DNA of 64,000 nucleotides, from positions 48,501 to 112,500 of the forward strand of contig CAJNDS010000179.1 of assembly GCA_905221605.1 (NCBI GenBank), given 5' to 3'. Position numbers and translations under genes: made by a program. Each line of letters begins with the position of its first letter. Positions within the stretch are counted from its first letter, which is position 1. The DNA is from Symbiodinium natans. Taxonomy: Eukaryota > Sar > Dinophyceae > Suessiales > Symbiodiniaceae. The notes beneath the pieces are model-generated. The model worked only from the letters and a program-made list of their open reading frames with translations. It was not told where the DNA came from and searched no databases. Positions 20,919 through 33,797 of the stretch are shown piece by piece.

Positions 20919-23826
20919 CCCTGCTTCATGACAGCTGTTGTCTGCAAAGCAGCTTAGCATGCTTGCCTACGGGTCAAAGGGCCAAACGAGCATGCCGCAG
21001 GGTTCTGCATCAAGCGCTAGGTGCTGTAGCTGCCATGGCTGGTGTGCTGTTGCCCTGCCGCGGGTGTTACTAGCAAGCAGGTCTTCCATTTTCCGATATG
21101 TTGCTCGGTCGCGTTGGCAATCAACAGCAGCAAGAGTCACACGTACAGCTTTGTTCAAGGTCATGCGTACCCCTGCCATAGCACCGATGCGCCTGACACT
21201 TTTGGCATCCTGGCATGCATGTTGCAGGCTGCAGCCAAAGCCTTGCCTGTGTTGCATGTGTGCAAGCCAAAAGCTTAACGCTAGGATGCGTTTGGCATAA
21301 GAGGGCTCCTGCCCAAGCGACTTGAGAGCATTGATAGTTGGGACAGGGACCAGCAGAACCGTGGCCTCTGCACATCTTCCCATACCGCGAGAATTCCGAG
21401 AATGCTTGTTTCATTCGCACGCGTCTGTATCGAGAAAAGCTAAGCTCTTCTTCGCAGAACGTCGTTCATCGAAATCCATTTTGTTTTCGGTGAACAGAAT
21501 GCATGTGTAGAGTTTAGCAGGCTCGGGTGCACATGTTTCATTTCACTTTGCCGAAGTGCCTTTTGGTGGCTTAAGCTTGGCAGTCGATCCGAAAACGGCA
21601 GGCAGAAGTTGTTTCTGTCTTGTGTTATCACAGGGTGGTGCCCCTGAGGTATTTCTCACTGGAACGATGATGTTCAGGGCTTTTGGCCTTTCATAAAAGC
21701 CAGTGCTGGCCACCATCGCCTGCATCGATTTTGCCAGACACCTTCGCCAGGCGAGTTTGTCCCTGCTTGGAATTCGGTGGAGAAAGGATCCCTGAGTTGC
21801 CAGGGATGTCTCGGTTCGGGTGGCCCCTTCGTCAACGAAAATTGCGTTCCTTGAAGTTTACAGATCCCATTCAAGACAGGGTACTGGTGCTTGGGTTGCT
21901 AAGACGATGACGGTAGGCCGGTTCGGCGGTCGGGAGGCTGTGGAGGAGGCTGATCCACCGACTAGTTGCAAGATGTGATCTTCCAAATCGTGAAATTCCA
22001 CGGACATTTGGAGACAGTAGCGAGGCCCCGAAGCCATTGAGGAGGGGCGAGCTTCGTGCTCTACGAGATGGAGGCGGTTGTGGCCAGGTCCAGCAGCTGG
22101 AACAGCCTCCAATTGGAGTTGGCTGGGGAAAAGGCAATGGCGGCCAGGGGCATGTGGTTCAGCACCGCGTATGCAGCCTGAGAGCGGGGTCCGGATGAAT
22201 GGAGCCCGTGGGTGTCTACGAGTTCGCGGAACAGAGGGGGCGTTTACTGGTTAGACTTGCATTCACGGTGCTTGTCGTCGGTTATAGGCGGGTAGATGCG
22301 CGAGAAAGGGTGTGAACCCCAGCCCGATTCACGGTGGAGAGTTGCGTCCTGCCGGACAAGACTCCCCTCCCACCTGCTTAGGCAAGGGACCAGCTGCCCG
22401 TCACGAACTGGTCCTCGCCGTTCATCCCCGGTAAGCACTGCTCACCCTTACTGCTCACCCTTCAATTGGACAACGTGCTACGTGGGACACATGATGACAT
22501 CTGGCTTGGCTGGGGACCTCCCCAAAGCCCAAAGCTCCTTCAAGCCCACGATCTGTGGTCCCTGGAGTTGCGCGCGGGGGCTCTGATCTGAGCCAGGGTG
22601 GGGATGTTCGAAGTGGTAATTGGACAGGTTGCGCGGGTAGTAAAAACAGAGAAAACAAATGGCCGGGAAGGGTCGGGCGCGTAGAGGAGGAGAAGAGGCG
22701 GGCAGAGTGGTAGAGGAGATCGGGGAAGGGCAGGGAAGAAAGAATCGGGGCAGTGGGGCGGGGAGGCAGAAGGGGCAGAAGCTCCGCCATGCAGCATCGA
22801 TCAGATTGAGGAGCAGGTTTGCTGAGGTTCAACTACCGCAGACGCTCCTCGACAGTGCTTGCTGCAGAAGGATTTATCAGAGTTGCCGACCAGCTTTGTG
22901 CGCAGAGGAAAGCTTTCCTTAAGGGGGTATGGTATCATGAGACGGGCCAAGCCGGTTGGGGCCTAGCGAGGGACGAGGAGTCATCCTGGAATCCTTACAG
23001 ACTGCTTCGTCTGAAGCGCCTGAATGGGTCTAAGCCTCTTCTAAGCCAGGCTTGGTGATGGTAGTCCTACAAAACATTGCAGCTCAGAACCAGCACACTG
23101 ATGCCCAGTGGTCTCTGTCGATCCAGGTATGCTTGGCTTGGCAGCAGGACTGGTGCTTGCTCGGGTTTGTGCTTCATATCGTGTTCGGTTTCTTGAATCA
23201 GGAGGTGTTGGCCAAGTCACACACGTCTGCAGCTCACGCGCCCCTGACGGCTGAAATCCTCTCGAAGGCTGGCGAATGTTTTCAGGATTCGTGCCGGCTC
23301 GCAAGATGTAACATGGTACATCATGGTACTCGGATATGCTGCAGAGCCAGGCAATGGCGAATTCGTGTAATGCACTCCGTTTCTGAAGGGCATCGTTGCC
23401 GCATCAAGAGGAAACCTGTCGGTGCTGCGTTTCTGCAGCCCACAGCCCCGCCGAAGCAACACCGCTTGTTTCCAAGGTGCCAAGTTCGGGATGACAGAAT
23501 TGTCACAAGAATGCCGTCCCAGCGGCTGTAGCCGACACGGAAAAATGTTGTCAGATTTTTCAGCAGTCCGTCCTCATCATGCGTGTAAAACGCGCATGTA
23601 CCAGGAAAGATGTCCCTGTTGTTAGAGGCGCGGGGCCAAGGGGCGGAGTGCGCCGGAGAGGAACCACCCAACGCCAAGGGAGCTATGGGTCGCCAGGTTT
23701 ATGCTGCAAGCATCGGTAGCCTAGAATGTCCTCAGCCTGATGGGGCCGTGCACGCGAAGCGCTCATCGAGTACCCTCCGCGATGTCAATGCTCACACCAG
23801 GGGAGGCCACGTAACTGGGGTTTCAG
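20919..23826. other. Long stretch without a supported gene
   Basis: Several short overlapping frames on both strands, none with recognisable domains. A purine-rich, GC-rich segment at about 22650-22790 (repeated GGGAAGGG/GGAGG-like strings) produces a Ser/Pro-rich shadow frame on the minus strand. No RNA gene was seen. Confidence 0.4.
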
Positions 23827-24270
23827 TTGCTTCACCGCAGCGCCAAGAAAGCAGCCGCAAGTAGTCTCCATGCAGAACAAGCAGCTTCGCTGCAGGATCT
23901 GTCGGTGGATGGCAATGTCAGCAGAGCTCTCGTGAATGACTGGGGCAGCAGGTAGGGAATCCTACCCCATTGTGCATGATCGTGCATTGTTGTCACGACC
24001 TTGTTCATGACCGCTGGATCGCTGAGCTTACAGATGCTTTCAGGCACTTGAGTGATCCGTCTGCGAGCCTCCTTCGGCGAGGAGGCTTGAATGGGAAGCT
24101 AGGGCTTCCGTCTTGGATTGTGCTGTGCTCCTGTCGAGATTGTACCAGCAGATCTTCTGTGAAGCTAAGCATGGACGTCAAGTTGTTCTGCGCGTTGGGG
24201 ACCGCTTGTTGCATCAGCACGCATCAATCTGCCTCATGCTTGTGCAAAACCTATAGGTCCTTCGCTCTGT
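23827..24270 (+). CDS. Candidate exons of an unknown gene
   Basis: The segment 23827-23951 follows an acceptor (TTTCAG) and ends at a donor AG|GTAGGG. It reads an Ala-rich helix then SLQDLSVDGNVSRALVNDW and has 125 bases (phase 2). A second segment, about 24000-24120, reads DLVHDRWIAELTDAFRHLSD, again protein-like, but the phase join between the two was not settled and the minus strand is also open over part of it. No family is recognised. Confidence 0.35.
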
Positions 24271-26564
24271 AAATACACTTTCAAGGTCTGAAGGCCAGTG
24301 GTCTCAGCACTACACAGCCTTTGCGCAGGGCCAGAGTCTGTGTTTAGACTTTGCCGACTTGCGCTGCTGGCAGCTGTGATGGCTTCCGCAGCAGCATCTT
24401 GCCCAATACCCGCGCTTGACAGAGCGTGCTTGCTCTACGGGCTGCTTGTGACAGCTTGTGTATGAGGTGGCATGGTCCATGGGCCAGACTCTTGAAGGAC
24501 AATTCAGCACAGAACGCGTCCTTGTTCTAGTTCCTGGCTCCTTCGAGTGCATGTCCCAGCCCAGGAAAAGGAGCAAGCAGATGCACAAGGAGGCTGCTTC
24601 CCATTTCTCGATATGCAGACGGTCAGCAGAACCTGTTACAAGCGCCCGCGGAGAGGAGCGAGGCATCAGCGAATGCCCATATCCTTGGCCAGCTTTGCCG
24701 CGCCTCGGATAAGAGTGCCGTCCACTTCATCATGTTTCGACAATCCATGTCTCCAGTTGGGCCCATGCCATGCTCAGATGAAAGCAAGAGGCCTTATGCA
24801 GACGTAGCTGCAGCTGGCCGGACGTTCACGGCGGCAGGTGGCACAATGCGGTCGCATCCTTATCTGCGCCTTTGAATTTGGCGCGCATGTCTCGTCGAGC
24901 GTTGCAGGTGGGAGGCACCTTGTGCCTGTGCTTTTCACTGATTTTATTGCTGGCTCTGGCTCTTGGCTTGGTTTTGTCATGTTTTGCTGCTGAATTGTGC
25001 CTTGCTTCTGTTCTCTGCATGCTGCTTGGTTATTGCTTTGTTTACATGCCATGCTTCTTTAAAGTTCGGACACACCTGTGCTTGTTGCAGGCCGGCAAAA
25101 GCCGGCCAACAGAGTCCCGCAGCAAACGAAGCACCACCCGAAAAGGCAAACAGCTGAGGATCACACGGAGCAGCGCAACCCATTTTTGCACGCACGGCAA
25201 ATTGCATGCTTCTGTGTGTTTCTGAGGCATGCTCTTTTGGCCCATGGGATGCTGCCTTCTGGAAGTGCCACGGGCTTGTCGCATTTGCTGTGCCTGTTCG
25301 GCTAGGTGCACACTGCAGATCTGAGACTTGTCGTTTGCACCAATGGCATACCAATGGCTCAAGTCATATACGAGCGAAAGGCATGTCTCCAAAATGCTCG
25401 GTTTTGGCCAGCTGCATGAGATGGCGAACGTTGCGATGCTTCAGCTTTTCGTGAGCGTTTCGAGTCTCCAGTGCCTTTTCACGGTGGGGGTAACTTGCAC
25501 GACAACATATTCAACAGCACTTTTTGTTAGCCCCTTTCTGTTTGCCAGTCTCTCCGCGCTATAACCAACCTACAACCCACAACCCACCACCAACAGCTAA
25601 CAGCCAAAAACCACCGACAACCAAGCATCAGCGGCACCAGTGGCCCCGGCAGCACCAGCAGCACCACCAACATCCCGGCATTCATTTCCTTCAATGCATT
25701 TTGCTTCATGTCATTGTCACATTCATGTTCATCTATATTCAATTGCATTTCCTTTCGTTGCGTTTCGTGTCGTTTCGTGTGTTCTTGCAATTTCATGCAT
25801 CATGCATTCATGCATGCATGTATTCATGCAGCCACTTGCTCGCTACTTGCGAGGGCAAAGCTATTGCGGGTGCTAGTGCCCTTCCACAACGAACCACCAC
25901 CATCAACCAAACGAAGGTCGCGACGATGTAGCTGACGCACAAGCGAGCACCCCATGAGCAGAACAGATTGGGGATGGGTGGCCCCTGACAAACGTCTCAG
26001 GGTACCCAAAAGCCAAAACACGTCTCAACCTTAGAGTGGCGGAAAGTTCAGAACGTCAATTCCCAACCCTGACACAGTGTTTCGGGTCTTTGTCTTGAGT
26101 TTTGGGATTTCAGATGGGTTTGGGCTTGCAGCGGCTTGGGGATTCAAGCTTTGGGGATTCAAGCTTACACTGACGTGTGTTTGCGGTTTTAGGCTTCAGG
26201 GTCTACCGGGGTGTAAGGACTGAGGCGTGCGCCTTTCTGGACTGAGGGGCAATATTTCGCATACTGTACACCTTTGAATCTTTAATAGGGGGGGGCGTGG
26301 GGAAAGTTAGGTTTCCCAGCCTGTCTGCAAGAACCTCAACCTGCTCATTGGCATATGAGGAACTCATCGGGACATCGGAATTGTCATGGCATTGCTATTC
26401 AAATGCAGCCTGAAGGCGAAACTGATTGTGTAGAGGGTTGCAAAACTTCAAGAAGCTTCGGTATCTTCGGTGATCAGGGATTGGAGAGCTTCTGAATACA
26501 GAAGCGTGGTGTATTGCCTTCTTGGACTATACCATGCTGTAACCTTTTCAATTTCGGTTTCTGG
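24271..26564. other. Intergenic, low-complexity patches
   Basis: No gene is supported. A leucine-rich frame at 24872-25080 looks like a membrane helix but sits in pyrimidine-rich DNA and has no partner. From 25560 to 25680 the strand is rich in CA/CCA runs, and 25790-25830 has CATGCATT/ATGCATGC repeats. Near 26140-26170 the string TTGGGGATTCAAGCTT is directly duplicated. Confidence 0.45.
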
Positions 26565-27929
26565 ATGCAAGCCGAGGCTGATCAGTTTGATCAGCTCGAT
26601 GCCTGCATCGACGTACTGCCTGAGTGCACGGCGCAGTTATGGGTTACAAATCAAACCAGTGGAGCTGCCACAGAGGAGGAGCTGAGCTTCGGTCTGTTGG
26701 GAAGCTGGATGAAGGAGCTGTATACAAAAAAGGAGGAACCTCACTTTGCAGACACTGCGGCCTTGCGAGCCTCCACGCTACGACGTTTGAAGGAGTGGGC
26801 CGCATACAGCTTGTCGGACCAGTCTCGGTTCAAATTTGCTATTGGGCTTGGACAAATGCTCTTTCTCTACTTTTGGTGGGGTGCGAGCCCTCCGAGCGAG
26901 CAAATCTTGGATCGGAGCTTTGGCCCGAATGTTGATGTTGTAGCTCTTTCCATGCAGCTGCATGTTGCCAGTCTTGTAGAAGGCAACTGTTCCTCGAGTG
27001 GGACACCGCCCTCGGAATTTGAGCAACGCAAGTGTCCTTGGCGCTGGAGGTTTGTATTGCTTCTGCTTGTTGAGTTGGGCAAGCAGCTCGCTTCTCGAAT
27101 GGACCTGCAAGGTGCTTCGGTGTATTTGCGGCAGGCTGAATCACATCTTGGCATTATGCGGTCCTTGCCATATTTTGTTAGGCATCAAAGCCTCCTGCCA
27201 GAACAGGGGGCATACAGGGCCAATCAAAACGATGATCATCTACCTGAAGCACAGCACTGGCCTGTGTGGCCGCGTGAAGCCTGGCCGTCTTTTGCAAGGT
27301 TCTTGGAGGAGCATGCAGACATATTTCGATCCGAGTTGTACCGGCTCGTAGCGGCCGACTCGGAGTATGATGAGGTCTTCCGCGCAGTCCAAGAGCAGCA
27401 AACTGAGTTCACACCACTTCCGAGGGAGTGGGGCTTGTTGGATCTCGTCCGGCAAGGAAAAAGCACTGCGGCTTGCCCCTATGCTCCTCGGAGCTGTGGC
27501 TTGCTTGAAGCGCGTCCGGAGATAAATTCGTACTGCTTCTCAGAGCGGACACCAAATGCTGGTGTGGCATTTGCACGCTTGCTTCCTGGCACAGAGATCA
27601 AGCCGCATTTTGCCACGGAACCGCGACTGGCGGTTCACCTTGGCCTCATCACACCTCCTGGACCAGAAATGTGGGTGGCAAATGAAACTGTGAGGTGGTC
27701 CGATGGAGAGGCGATCGTTTTTGACGATACATATTTTCATGGTGTGCGCCACTTCGGGGTCCAACCGAGGTTTGTTCTTTTAGCTTGGATCTGTCACCCC
27801 TGCGATCCAGAATGGCGAAGCAGGGCTGGGCAACACTGGCAGGAGCCACTGCCGAAGCATTGTGCCGAGAGCCAATTGCAGCCGAATTCACTGCCCCATG
27901 ACTTGTTTCTTCATACTAGCAGAAATTGA
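26565..27929 (+). CDS. Aspartyl/asparaginyl beta-hydroxylase-like protein
   Basis: The C-terminal third matches the Asp/Asn beta-hydroxylase family (2-oxoglutarate and Fe(II) dependent; animal ASPH hydroxylates EGF-like domains). With ATG 26565 as start the protein has 454 residues. The catalytic core reads KPHF, RLAVHLGLITPPG, NETVRWSDG and FDDTYFHGV, then VQPRFVLLAW. The two iron-binding His are at residues 358 and 392, and the Arg that holds 2-oxoglutarate is at 402; all are present. The first ~250 residues are a helical region without a clear family. Unlike animal ASPH there is no transmembrane segment or EF-hand region, so it may act in the cytosol or need an upstream exon for targeting. 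The ORF extends in frame upstream of this ATG, and an AG|G acceptor lies 11 bases into the coding sequence, so the true N-terminus could come from another exon. The coding part is a single exon of 1.36 kb ending in TGA. Confidence 0.9.
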   Translation: MQAEADQFDQLDACIDVLPECTAQLWVTNQTSGAATEEELSFGLLGSWMKELYTKKEEPHFADTAALRASTLRRLKEWAAYSLSDQSRFKFAIGLGQMLFLYFWWGASPPSEQILDRSFGPNVDVVALSMQLHVASLVEGNCSSSGTPPSEFEQRKCPWRWRFVLLLLVELGKQLASRMDLQGASVYLRQAESHLGIMRSLPYFVRHQSLLPEQGAYRANQNDDHLPEAQHWPVWPREAWPSFARFLEEHADIFRSELYRLVAADSEYDEVFRAVQEQQTEFTPLPREWGLLDLVRQGKSTAACPYAPRSCGLLEARPEINSYCFSERTPNAGVAFARLLPGTEIKPHFATEPRLAVHLGLITPPGPEMWVANETVRWSDGEAIVFDDTYFHGVRHFGVQPRFVLLAWICHPCDPEWRSRAGQHWQEPLPKHCAESQLQPNSLPHDLFLHTSRN

Positions 27930-28789
27930 CCAACACGATTCCTTGCTTGTGGTGGCCAGGTGGCCTAGCACTTTTCTCCGGAGGCGGCACGCTTGATGGA
28001 AACGGCACTGCCCTGCTCCTGTTCTAAAACAATCGGGAGTGTTCTTAGGAATGTGCATGATCTCCCGAAGCTGTCTGTGTGAGTAACAAAGTAAGTCGTG
28101 CAAGAGTCGTTTCCACATGCAAGGATTGAGCGGCGCTTGGAAATTAGAGTCTGGGCAGCAAATCAGATGACAAAGCCAAGCGCTGAACGCAGTCCATACG
28201 CAGAAATTTCAAGTAGAGCGCTTGCACCTCAGGTGTCAAGAGGCCGTTCGCCGCACAGCTTCACCGGCTTGGCTTGCAGGACACTGCCTGTAGTGGAGTC
28301 TTCTACCACTTAGCTGGCCTTTCACGAGCCCACCAGGTCCCCGAAACCTTGAAACTGGGGGCGTTCAACGTGTTTGAACCCCTCCGGCTGCTCCCTCCGC
28401 AAAGGACTTGGCCCCACCGACTTTCAGAAGACCTTCTGACCTCAGCGGCTTGTCGTTCATCGGGCACTGGCAGGCCTAGGAAGGTCTGCGAGCATTGCCC
28501 AGGCAGAAGCCTCCAATCAGATCCCAGCTCAGCTCCTCCCAGGCACTCGTTTGCCATGCTGGGATTGCTGGGATTGCTGGTGGATGTGATGACTCCACTG
28601 TTTTGAGGGCACCGCATGGTGTGCAGCTTGCAGAGCCAGAACATCTTTGGGTTTTGCAGCCCAGCCGCACGCAGCAGTTCATTCGGGAGCAACCTCCTTG
28701 GCACAGCTTTTGTTGTTGTCACAGTCTGAGAGCTCTGGAGGAAGCATTCTGCAGCGAGATGGGAGGCTGATGGTATTACGTGCTTTCAG
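27930..28789. other. No supported gene
   Basis: Sequence after the hydroxylase-like gene. Overlapping open frames on both strands around 28300-28720 look like shadows. No polyadenylation signal can be assigned with confidence. Confidence 0.4.
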
Positions 28790-29363
28790 GCTGGGGCTGT
28801 TTCACAGACGTGAACCTGCATGCAAAGTGCCAGAGCATCGAATGCATCAGTTTCAAAGGATGCACAGTCTTTGCTGACATTTTGGCTTTCAATGCCCAAG
28901 ACGACACGAAGCAGCTTCTTATCTCCACTCGCTGACTGTTAAATCGCACTCTGGCACTGACCTGCGCATTGGAACTGAACATCTAAGGCTTCATTGCTCA
29001 AGAAGCCATCAGACAGCCCATCAAAACTGCTGGGGGGCACTTAAAAGTGACTCGGTTACTGTTCGGATTGCACTCACCGAGTATGTGTTGGGGGCGGTCT
29101 GCTGTGCCTTTGTCACACTCATGCTGAAAGCTGCCGCTGAGGCCCAGAGCTTCGTCCCTCAGCTTCACTGGAAAAGCATCGGCCAGCTCTTGACAGCTCC
29201 GTGCACAATGCACAGCAAGTCCCGTCGCTTTTCTCAGGTTCTTGCAGTAGATGGCGGCCCGGTTTTCCTGCACCGGGAGCTGCTGCTCAGTACCATGCCA
29301 ACTGATGATCGGCTCGCTTCTCAGTGCTGCTCTACACGCATGCCTTCAAGCAGCACTGTGTGA
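28790..29363 (+). CDS. Candidate exons of an unknown protein
   Basis: The segment 28790-28935 follows an AG|G acceptor and reads WGCFTDVNLHAKCQSIEC then FKGCTVFADILAFNAQDD, protein-like with several Cys. A second open segment, about 29048-29363, reads TVRIALTEYVLGAVCCAFVT, which could be a membrane helix, then LKAAAEAQSF. I could not define the splice joining them. Both are on the + strand, as are the neighbouring genes. No family is recognised. Confidence 0.3.
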
Positions 29364-31149
29364 TTGCCATGCGGACAGAATCTGTACATGGGCGTGGGAT
29401 ACGCGCGGATTGTCTGCATCCCACTGTACGCATGATGCCGTGCGATAAGACCGTGTGCAACATTACGCAAAAAAACATCCATGCATCCACAGCTATCCTG
29501 TCGAAGATGGCCCCAGGCCTCCCCGGGACCGTCCTAGGGGCATCTTCGGGGGGGCACCCTGTGGTGCTGTCACAGGTCTTCGGCAGCGCCAGCGCTGCGT
29601 GGCCGAAGCTGGGCGTTCTACGCCTCCGTGTCTTGGACGGCCTGGGTGAGGAAGTGCGATGGGGACAAGTGAAATTGTTAAAGTTCAAAGCACAACGAGA
29701 GAGAATGAAGGAGGGGTCAAACAAGGTGTTTGTTGGTCTGCTCTGCGCTTGGAGGTGTGGCCTCGCCTTCAGCGGGCTGTTGCGCGGCTCCTTCAACATA
29801 AATCCTGGCGCAGCTCGGTCACAGTATCCTCACACCAAAGAAGCAGCCAGCAACTATTGGTAGCAACACACATGCTTCTACTGCAAGTTCTGGCATCAGA
29901 GGTTGGATGCGTGGCACGCCTCCCACAGCAACGGCTGTACAGAAGGGGAGGTGCCCCAGCAGCCCGGAGACAGGGAGCCTGTGGCTTGACAGCAAAGCTG
30001 GAGTTCTCGCATGGGCCGGCTGTCTAAGGGCCCATCTCCAAGGAGCACAAGGCATGGGTGTTGGTGCATATGGCGGAGAGGAGTATGGCTGAGTATGGTT
30101 GCTCGAATGGAATCGCCGTACTTGAGGACCACTGTTGTATAACATCTTTGTGGTTGATGTGGCGGTGGACCAGGGAATGAGACCTTGGCCATGAGCTTAT
30201 CTCTGCTTTTGGCCTCCCCCGAGCTTGACTTCCACAAATTGTGTAAAATCAGTCTCCTTCCTGTGTCCGGACAATTTATCTGGACAGGCGATGGTAACGG
30301 GGGGGCCGGGGGTAGGCACGCGGGGCAAGTAGGCAAGTGCAAGTGAGGGGGGGCAAGCGGGGCAAGCGGGGCAAGTGGGAGAAACCGGTTGGCGGCGCAG
30401 ATAGGGCATGGGGAAAGTGGCACATTTCGGTCTCGGCTTTTCGGCCAGAGCAAGTGGGGCAAGTAGCATCATAAATGAGTTAGTGGTTCCGGTTTGCACC
30501 TAGCGGTTCCCGATTGCACGCGCGCTGTACAGGTATCAACATTGACTGTGTTTTTTCGCTCAATGGAGAGTAGGGGCCCAGGGGCATTCATGCTTATTTA
30601 TTGTGGCGGAAGGGTTGGTTGTCGTCGGTATTCGGGATGACATTTTGGATGCAACTGTTTACTTGTGGGTTGCATCCGCAATCGCGCATAGCTGCTTCTT
30701 CTTGTGAGGTTTTCGTTTCATGCAGCCCAACGTGTTTCCTGGCCGCTTCTCCATGAAAGCAAGGCTTCTGGACATGTACCCGATGCCAGACCGCCCACCA
30801 TTTCCAGAGGACAGCCAACATGTAATGACGCATACCCCAATTTTACGGAATGATGAATGCAAGTCCTCGAAAGCTCGCAGGAGATTGTGGCAACGGGTGT
30901 GTGGAAAGCTGTAGCAGAGGCGTCAAGGGCTTCTTCCTGGCAGCACAGGGTCACTTGTAACCAGTGTGTTTCTCCTCGCCACTCAGCGACAAATCCTGGA
31001 GGATGCATGCCGGCTTCTTCTAAAGCCCCTGCTGGGACGGCTGCCAGCCAATGAAAAGGCTGTTGATGCATGTGCTTTGCTCACGATTTTGTTTGTTCTA
31101 CCACTGCGCTGGAGCATTTTGACCCCAGCACTTTCTGTGTAGCGCGAAG
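29364..31149. other. No clear gene; GC-rich simple repeat inside
   Basis: Contains a GGGGCAAGC/GGGGCAAGT-type simple repeat at about 30305-30380 (on the complement this reads as Pro/Cys/Leu-rich shadow frames). A possible exon on + at about 30720-30840 (FPGRFSMKARLLDMYP) has no partner I can define. Confidence 0.4.
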
Positions 31150-31898
31150 ATGACTTCTCTTGCATGGTTTCAAGTGGAGGTGGCAGCTTCACTGGGTGGC
31201 TTGGTGGCACATGCAGACATACAGGACTCGGACCAGTTTTCGCTTGGCTTCTGGCGAAGCTTTCGAAGAATGTGCATTGGCTGAGGTGACGCTAACTTCG
31301 TGGATTTGTGCCACTGCGATACGTGATTCGTTGTGTCCGCGCAAAAAGCGTTGCAGCCATTTGCACCTTCTCGTGCCAAAGCTGCCCTGCCTGTATATGT
31401 TTGGACGCTGCCCCCAGTTTCAGGCAACGAAGCTGCCAAGTGCCGATTCACCTGAGTGTCTTTGTGCACAGAATCTTGTCCGCAGTATTTTGCAGTGAGA
31501 ATGCAGCTTTGTCATGCCGGGCTTTGAGTGAGTTCCGAGGAATGAAGTTGGCTCGAATGTTCAGGACCGGATGACATGTCATTTTGCTGAGGAGGTTGGT
31601 TGCGGTTGCAGGCCAGACTCTCTTTGACACAAGTGGCAAAGCAGGCTCCAATGGTCAGATGCTTATGCCAGTTTCACAACAGACTTGCCTTTGCCACTAC
31701 GCCTTACCAATTTCGAAGCTGCACGTGCTGAGGCAGCTACACCCCCTCCATTGCCTGACGTCAAGGTTACATGCATCCTGTGCGATGAGGGTCATCTTGA
31801 ACATGTTGCTAGTCGCCTTTTCTTAAGCCCTGGGGGACAACAGTGGCATGTCGTGGGCAACTTTCTGGGTGACCGTGCCTGTTGGACATTCTTGACAG
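31150..31898 (+). CDS. Candidate gene of unknown function (two plausible exons)
   Basis: A 44-codon frame from ATG 31150 reads MTSLAWFQVEVAASLGGLVA and then DSDQFSLGFWRSFRRMCIG before TGA; a GC donor just before that stop is possible. A stronger exon, 31645-31898, follows an AG|G acceptor and ends at a GT donor. It reads SFTTDLPLPLRLTNFEAARA, then DVKVTCILCDEGHLEHVASR and QQWHVVGNFLGDRACWTF. The CxxC could be structural. I did not find the exons between or after them. No family is recognised; coding character of the second exon is good. Confidence 0.4.
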
Positions 31899-33690
31899 GT
31901 GCCTCCGTCTGTGCCACTGCCAGCCTTCGGATTGGGCCCCACACCGCCCACATCTGCCGGCTTACTGGGGTTTCAGCTTGGCTGTGAGGTCCACCCCCGC
32001 CTCCACCTCCGCCGGCTATTCCTTCACTCCCTCCTGTTCCGAACGTCGGTCCAGAGGACGCTTTCTTCTAGCAAAGCATATTGTGCTGAGTAGCTGCAGC
32101 CAAGCTGCAGGACATCCCGCTGCAGAGCATGGAAGGCTTCCCAAAGCTGGGCTCGTGGCCTTGCGCGTTTGAGCGTTTCATGACTCGAAGGTGAGAACAC
32201 CAAATCCTGGTACACCGTGCCTCCCAGCGTAGCAGCCATGGTGAATAGCACCGTGACGCAGCAGCGGCCTCTTTGCGTCAAGGCAGCACCAATGTCTGAA
32301 AAACCCTTGAGCCTGCAGCAAGGTTGCCGGTGGCATATCCGTCAGCTGCTGCTCAAGCTCGCTCCCTGTGACCCGTTTTTTGCATGCGGCCCGTGACGAA
32401 ATTCGTTGCGCTTTCATAAGGCGATGCCGACTGCAAACGACCTCATGCCAAGGTGGGCCTGCATGCGCAACATCGCTGTGCCCGTGCTTCCAGTAAGCCT
32501 GCTCAATTTGGGAGTAGAGAAGTGAGCCACGTGCCACACACTGCTCAACGAACACGGTGGTAGATTGGCTGTGATGCGATCTGGGATGCCACATCGTTTA
32601 CCTGCTGACAATTGTTTACGATTGTTTTCGGCATCGTGTAAAAGCACGATGCTTCGTCCTCGCTGTTGGTTGGCATCAGACATACTCGGAGATGTCCCTT
32701 CCGTTGCAGGTTCCTGCCCGCACCCGTGGTGCCTGCTCAAGTGCAGGCCGAGGCAATCCTTTTGTAGCATGCAGCCGGGGGGACAGTTTCGCTAGGCATG
32801 TAGGCGCTGGGTGCCTGGTCATCCTGAACAGGCTGTCAGGCACACTCTGCAGAGCCAGAGCCCCAGAATGTGAGTTGAACTTGGCTTAGTTGAGCTGTGA
32901 TCTCTGCGCACTGGAGACTGGCCAATGCCGCCCACGCCGGTAGCTGGTCCAGCTGCTGCTGCTCCAGCACCAGCTCCAGCTGCAGGAAACCAGTTCATAC
33001 TGCGAGCCATGGCAAGTGTCAAGTTGTCATGCTGCGTGGCGACCTGTAGAGGCTTCCTGCAGAAGACAAGACGACAGGCAACACGGATACGTAGAGAGCT
33101 CCGCAATTCTGGCATGAAGTGCTGCGCCAAGAAGCGCCACTGCCGCAGGCAGAGAAGCGCGACGACCTTATTCTCACTCAGGCACTCTGGTTGAGTATTG
33201 CGGCGGCTTGTGCTTGACTCAGGTTCAAGCCACTGCCCTTGCGCGCACAAGTGACTCCGGCTTGGCTGGTCGCGGAAAAACGCCTGCCTGGATGTGCGCG
33301 CTGATCACTGGTGACCAGACTCTTTTTTTCCCTGCGGAGATGGAACTGGTGCTTCCTAGGTGCCATGTGTGGTGGAGTGACCCTACCGGCGACATGCGAT
33401 TCAGGCCCTGTGTGCTCATTGTTCACTTTGCTGCGTATTGCGGTGGTGCAAGCGGAACATGCATGGTGCATGGAGCGCGGCCTTTTGCGCCACATGCCCT
33501 TTGCTCGAAGTTATGCTTGGGCTTGTACCCAGCGCCGTCGCTTTCACTCTACGAATCGGCCGGATTATTCCGGTCTTTTGAGATGCGACTTCAAGGACGT
33601 GTGCGGCCAAGCTTCCGCACCCATGATCACCTATGTGCTGCAATGCATTTCGGCCAATCAATCAGTGGTGTTGCAACTGCAGTGGTTTGC
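31899..33690. other. No supported gene
   Basis: One Pro/Ala-rich coding-like patch at 32925-32990 on + (TPVAGPAAAAPAPAPA) could be a linker exon but has no neighbours I can join to it. Otherwise nothing was seen. Confidence 0.35.
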
Positions 33691-33797
33691 AGTCTCTCAG
33701 TCTCTCAATGTCTGTCAGTCTCTCAATGTCTCTCAGTCTCTCAATGTCTGTCAGTCTCTCAATGTCTGTCAGTCTCTCAATGTCTCTCAGTCTCTCT
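33691..33797. repeat. Minisatellite of TCTCTCAATGTCTGTCAG-like units
   Basis: About six copies of a 17-18 bp unit made of alternating TCTCTCAATG and TCTGTCAG/TCTCTCAG blocks, lying about 190 bp before the start of the GH13 gene. It gives repetitive Ser/Leu/Gln/Cys frames that are not genes. Confidence 0.85.
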
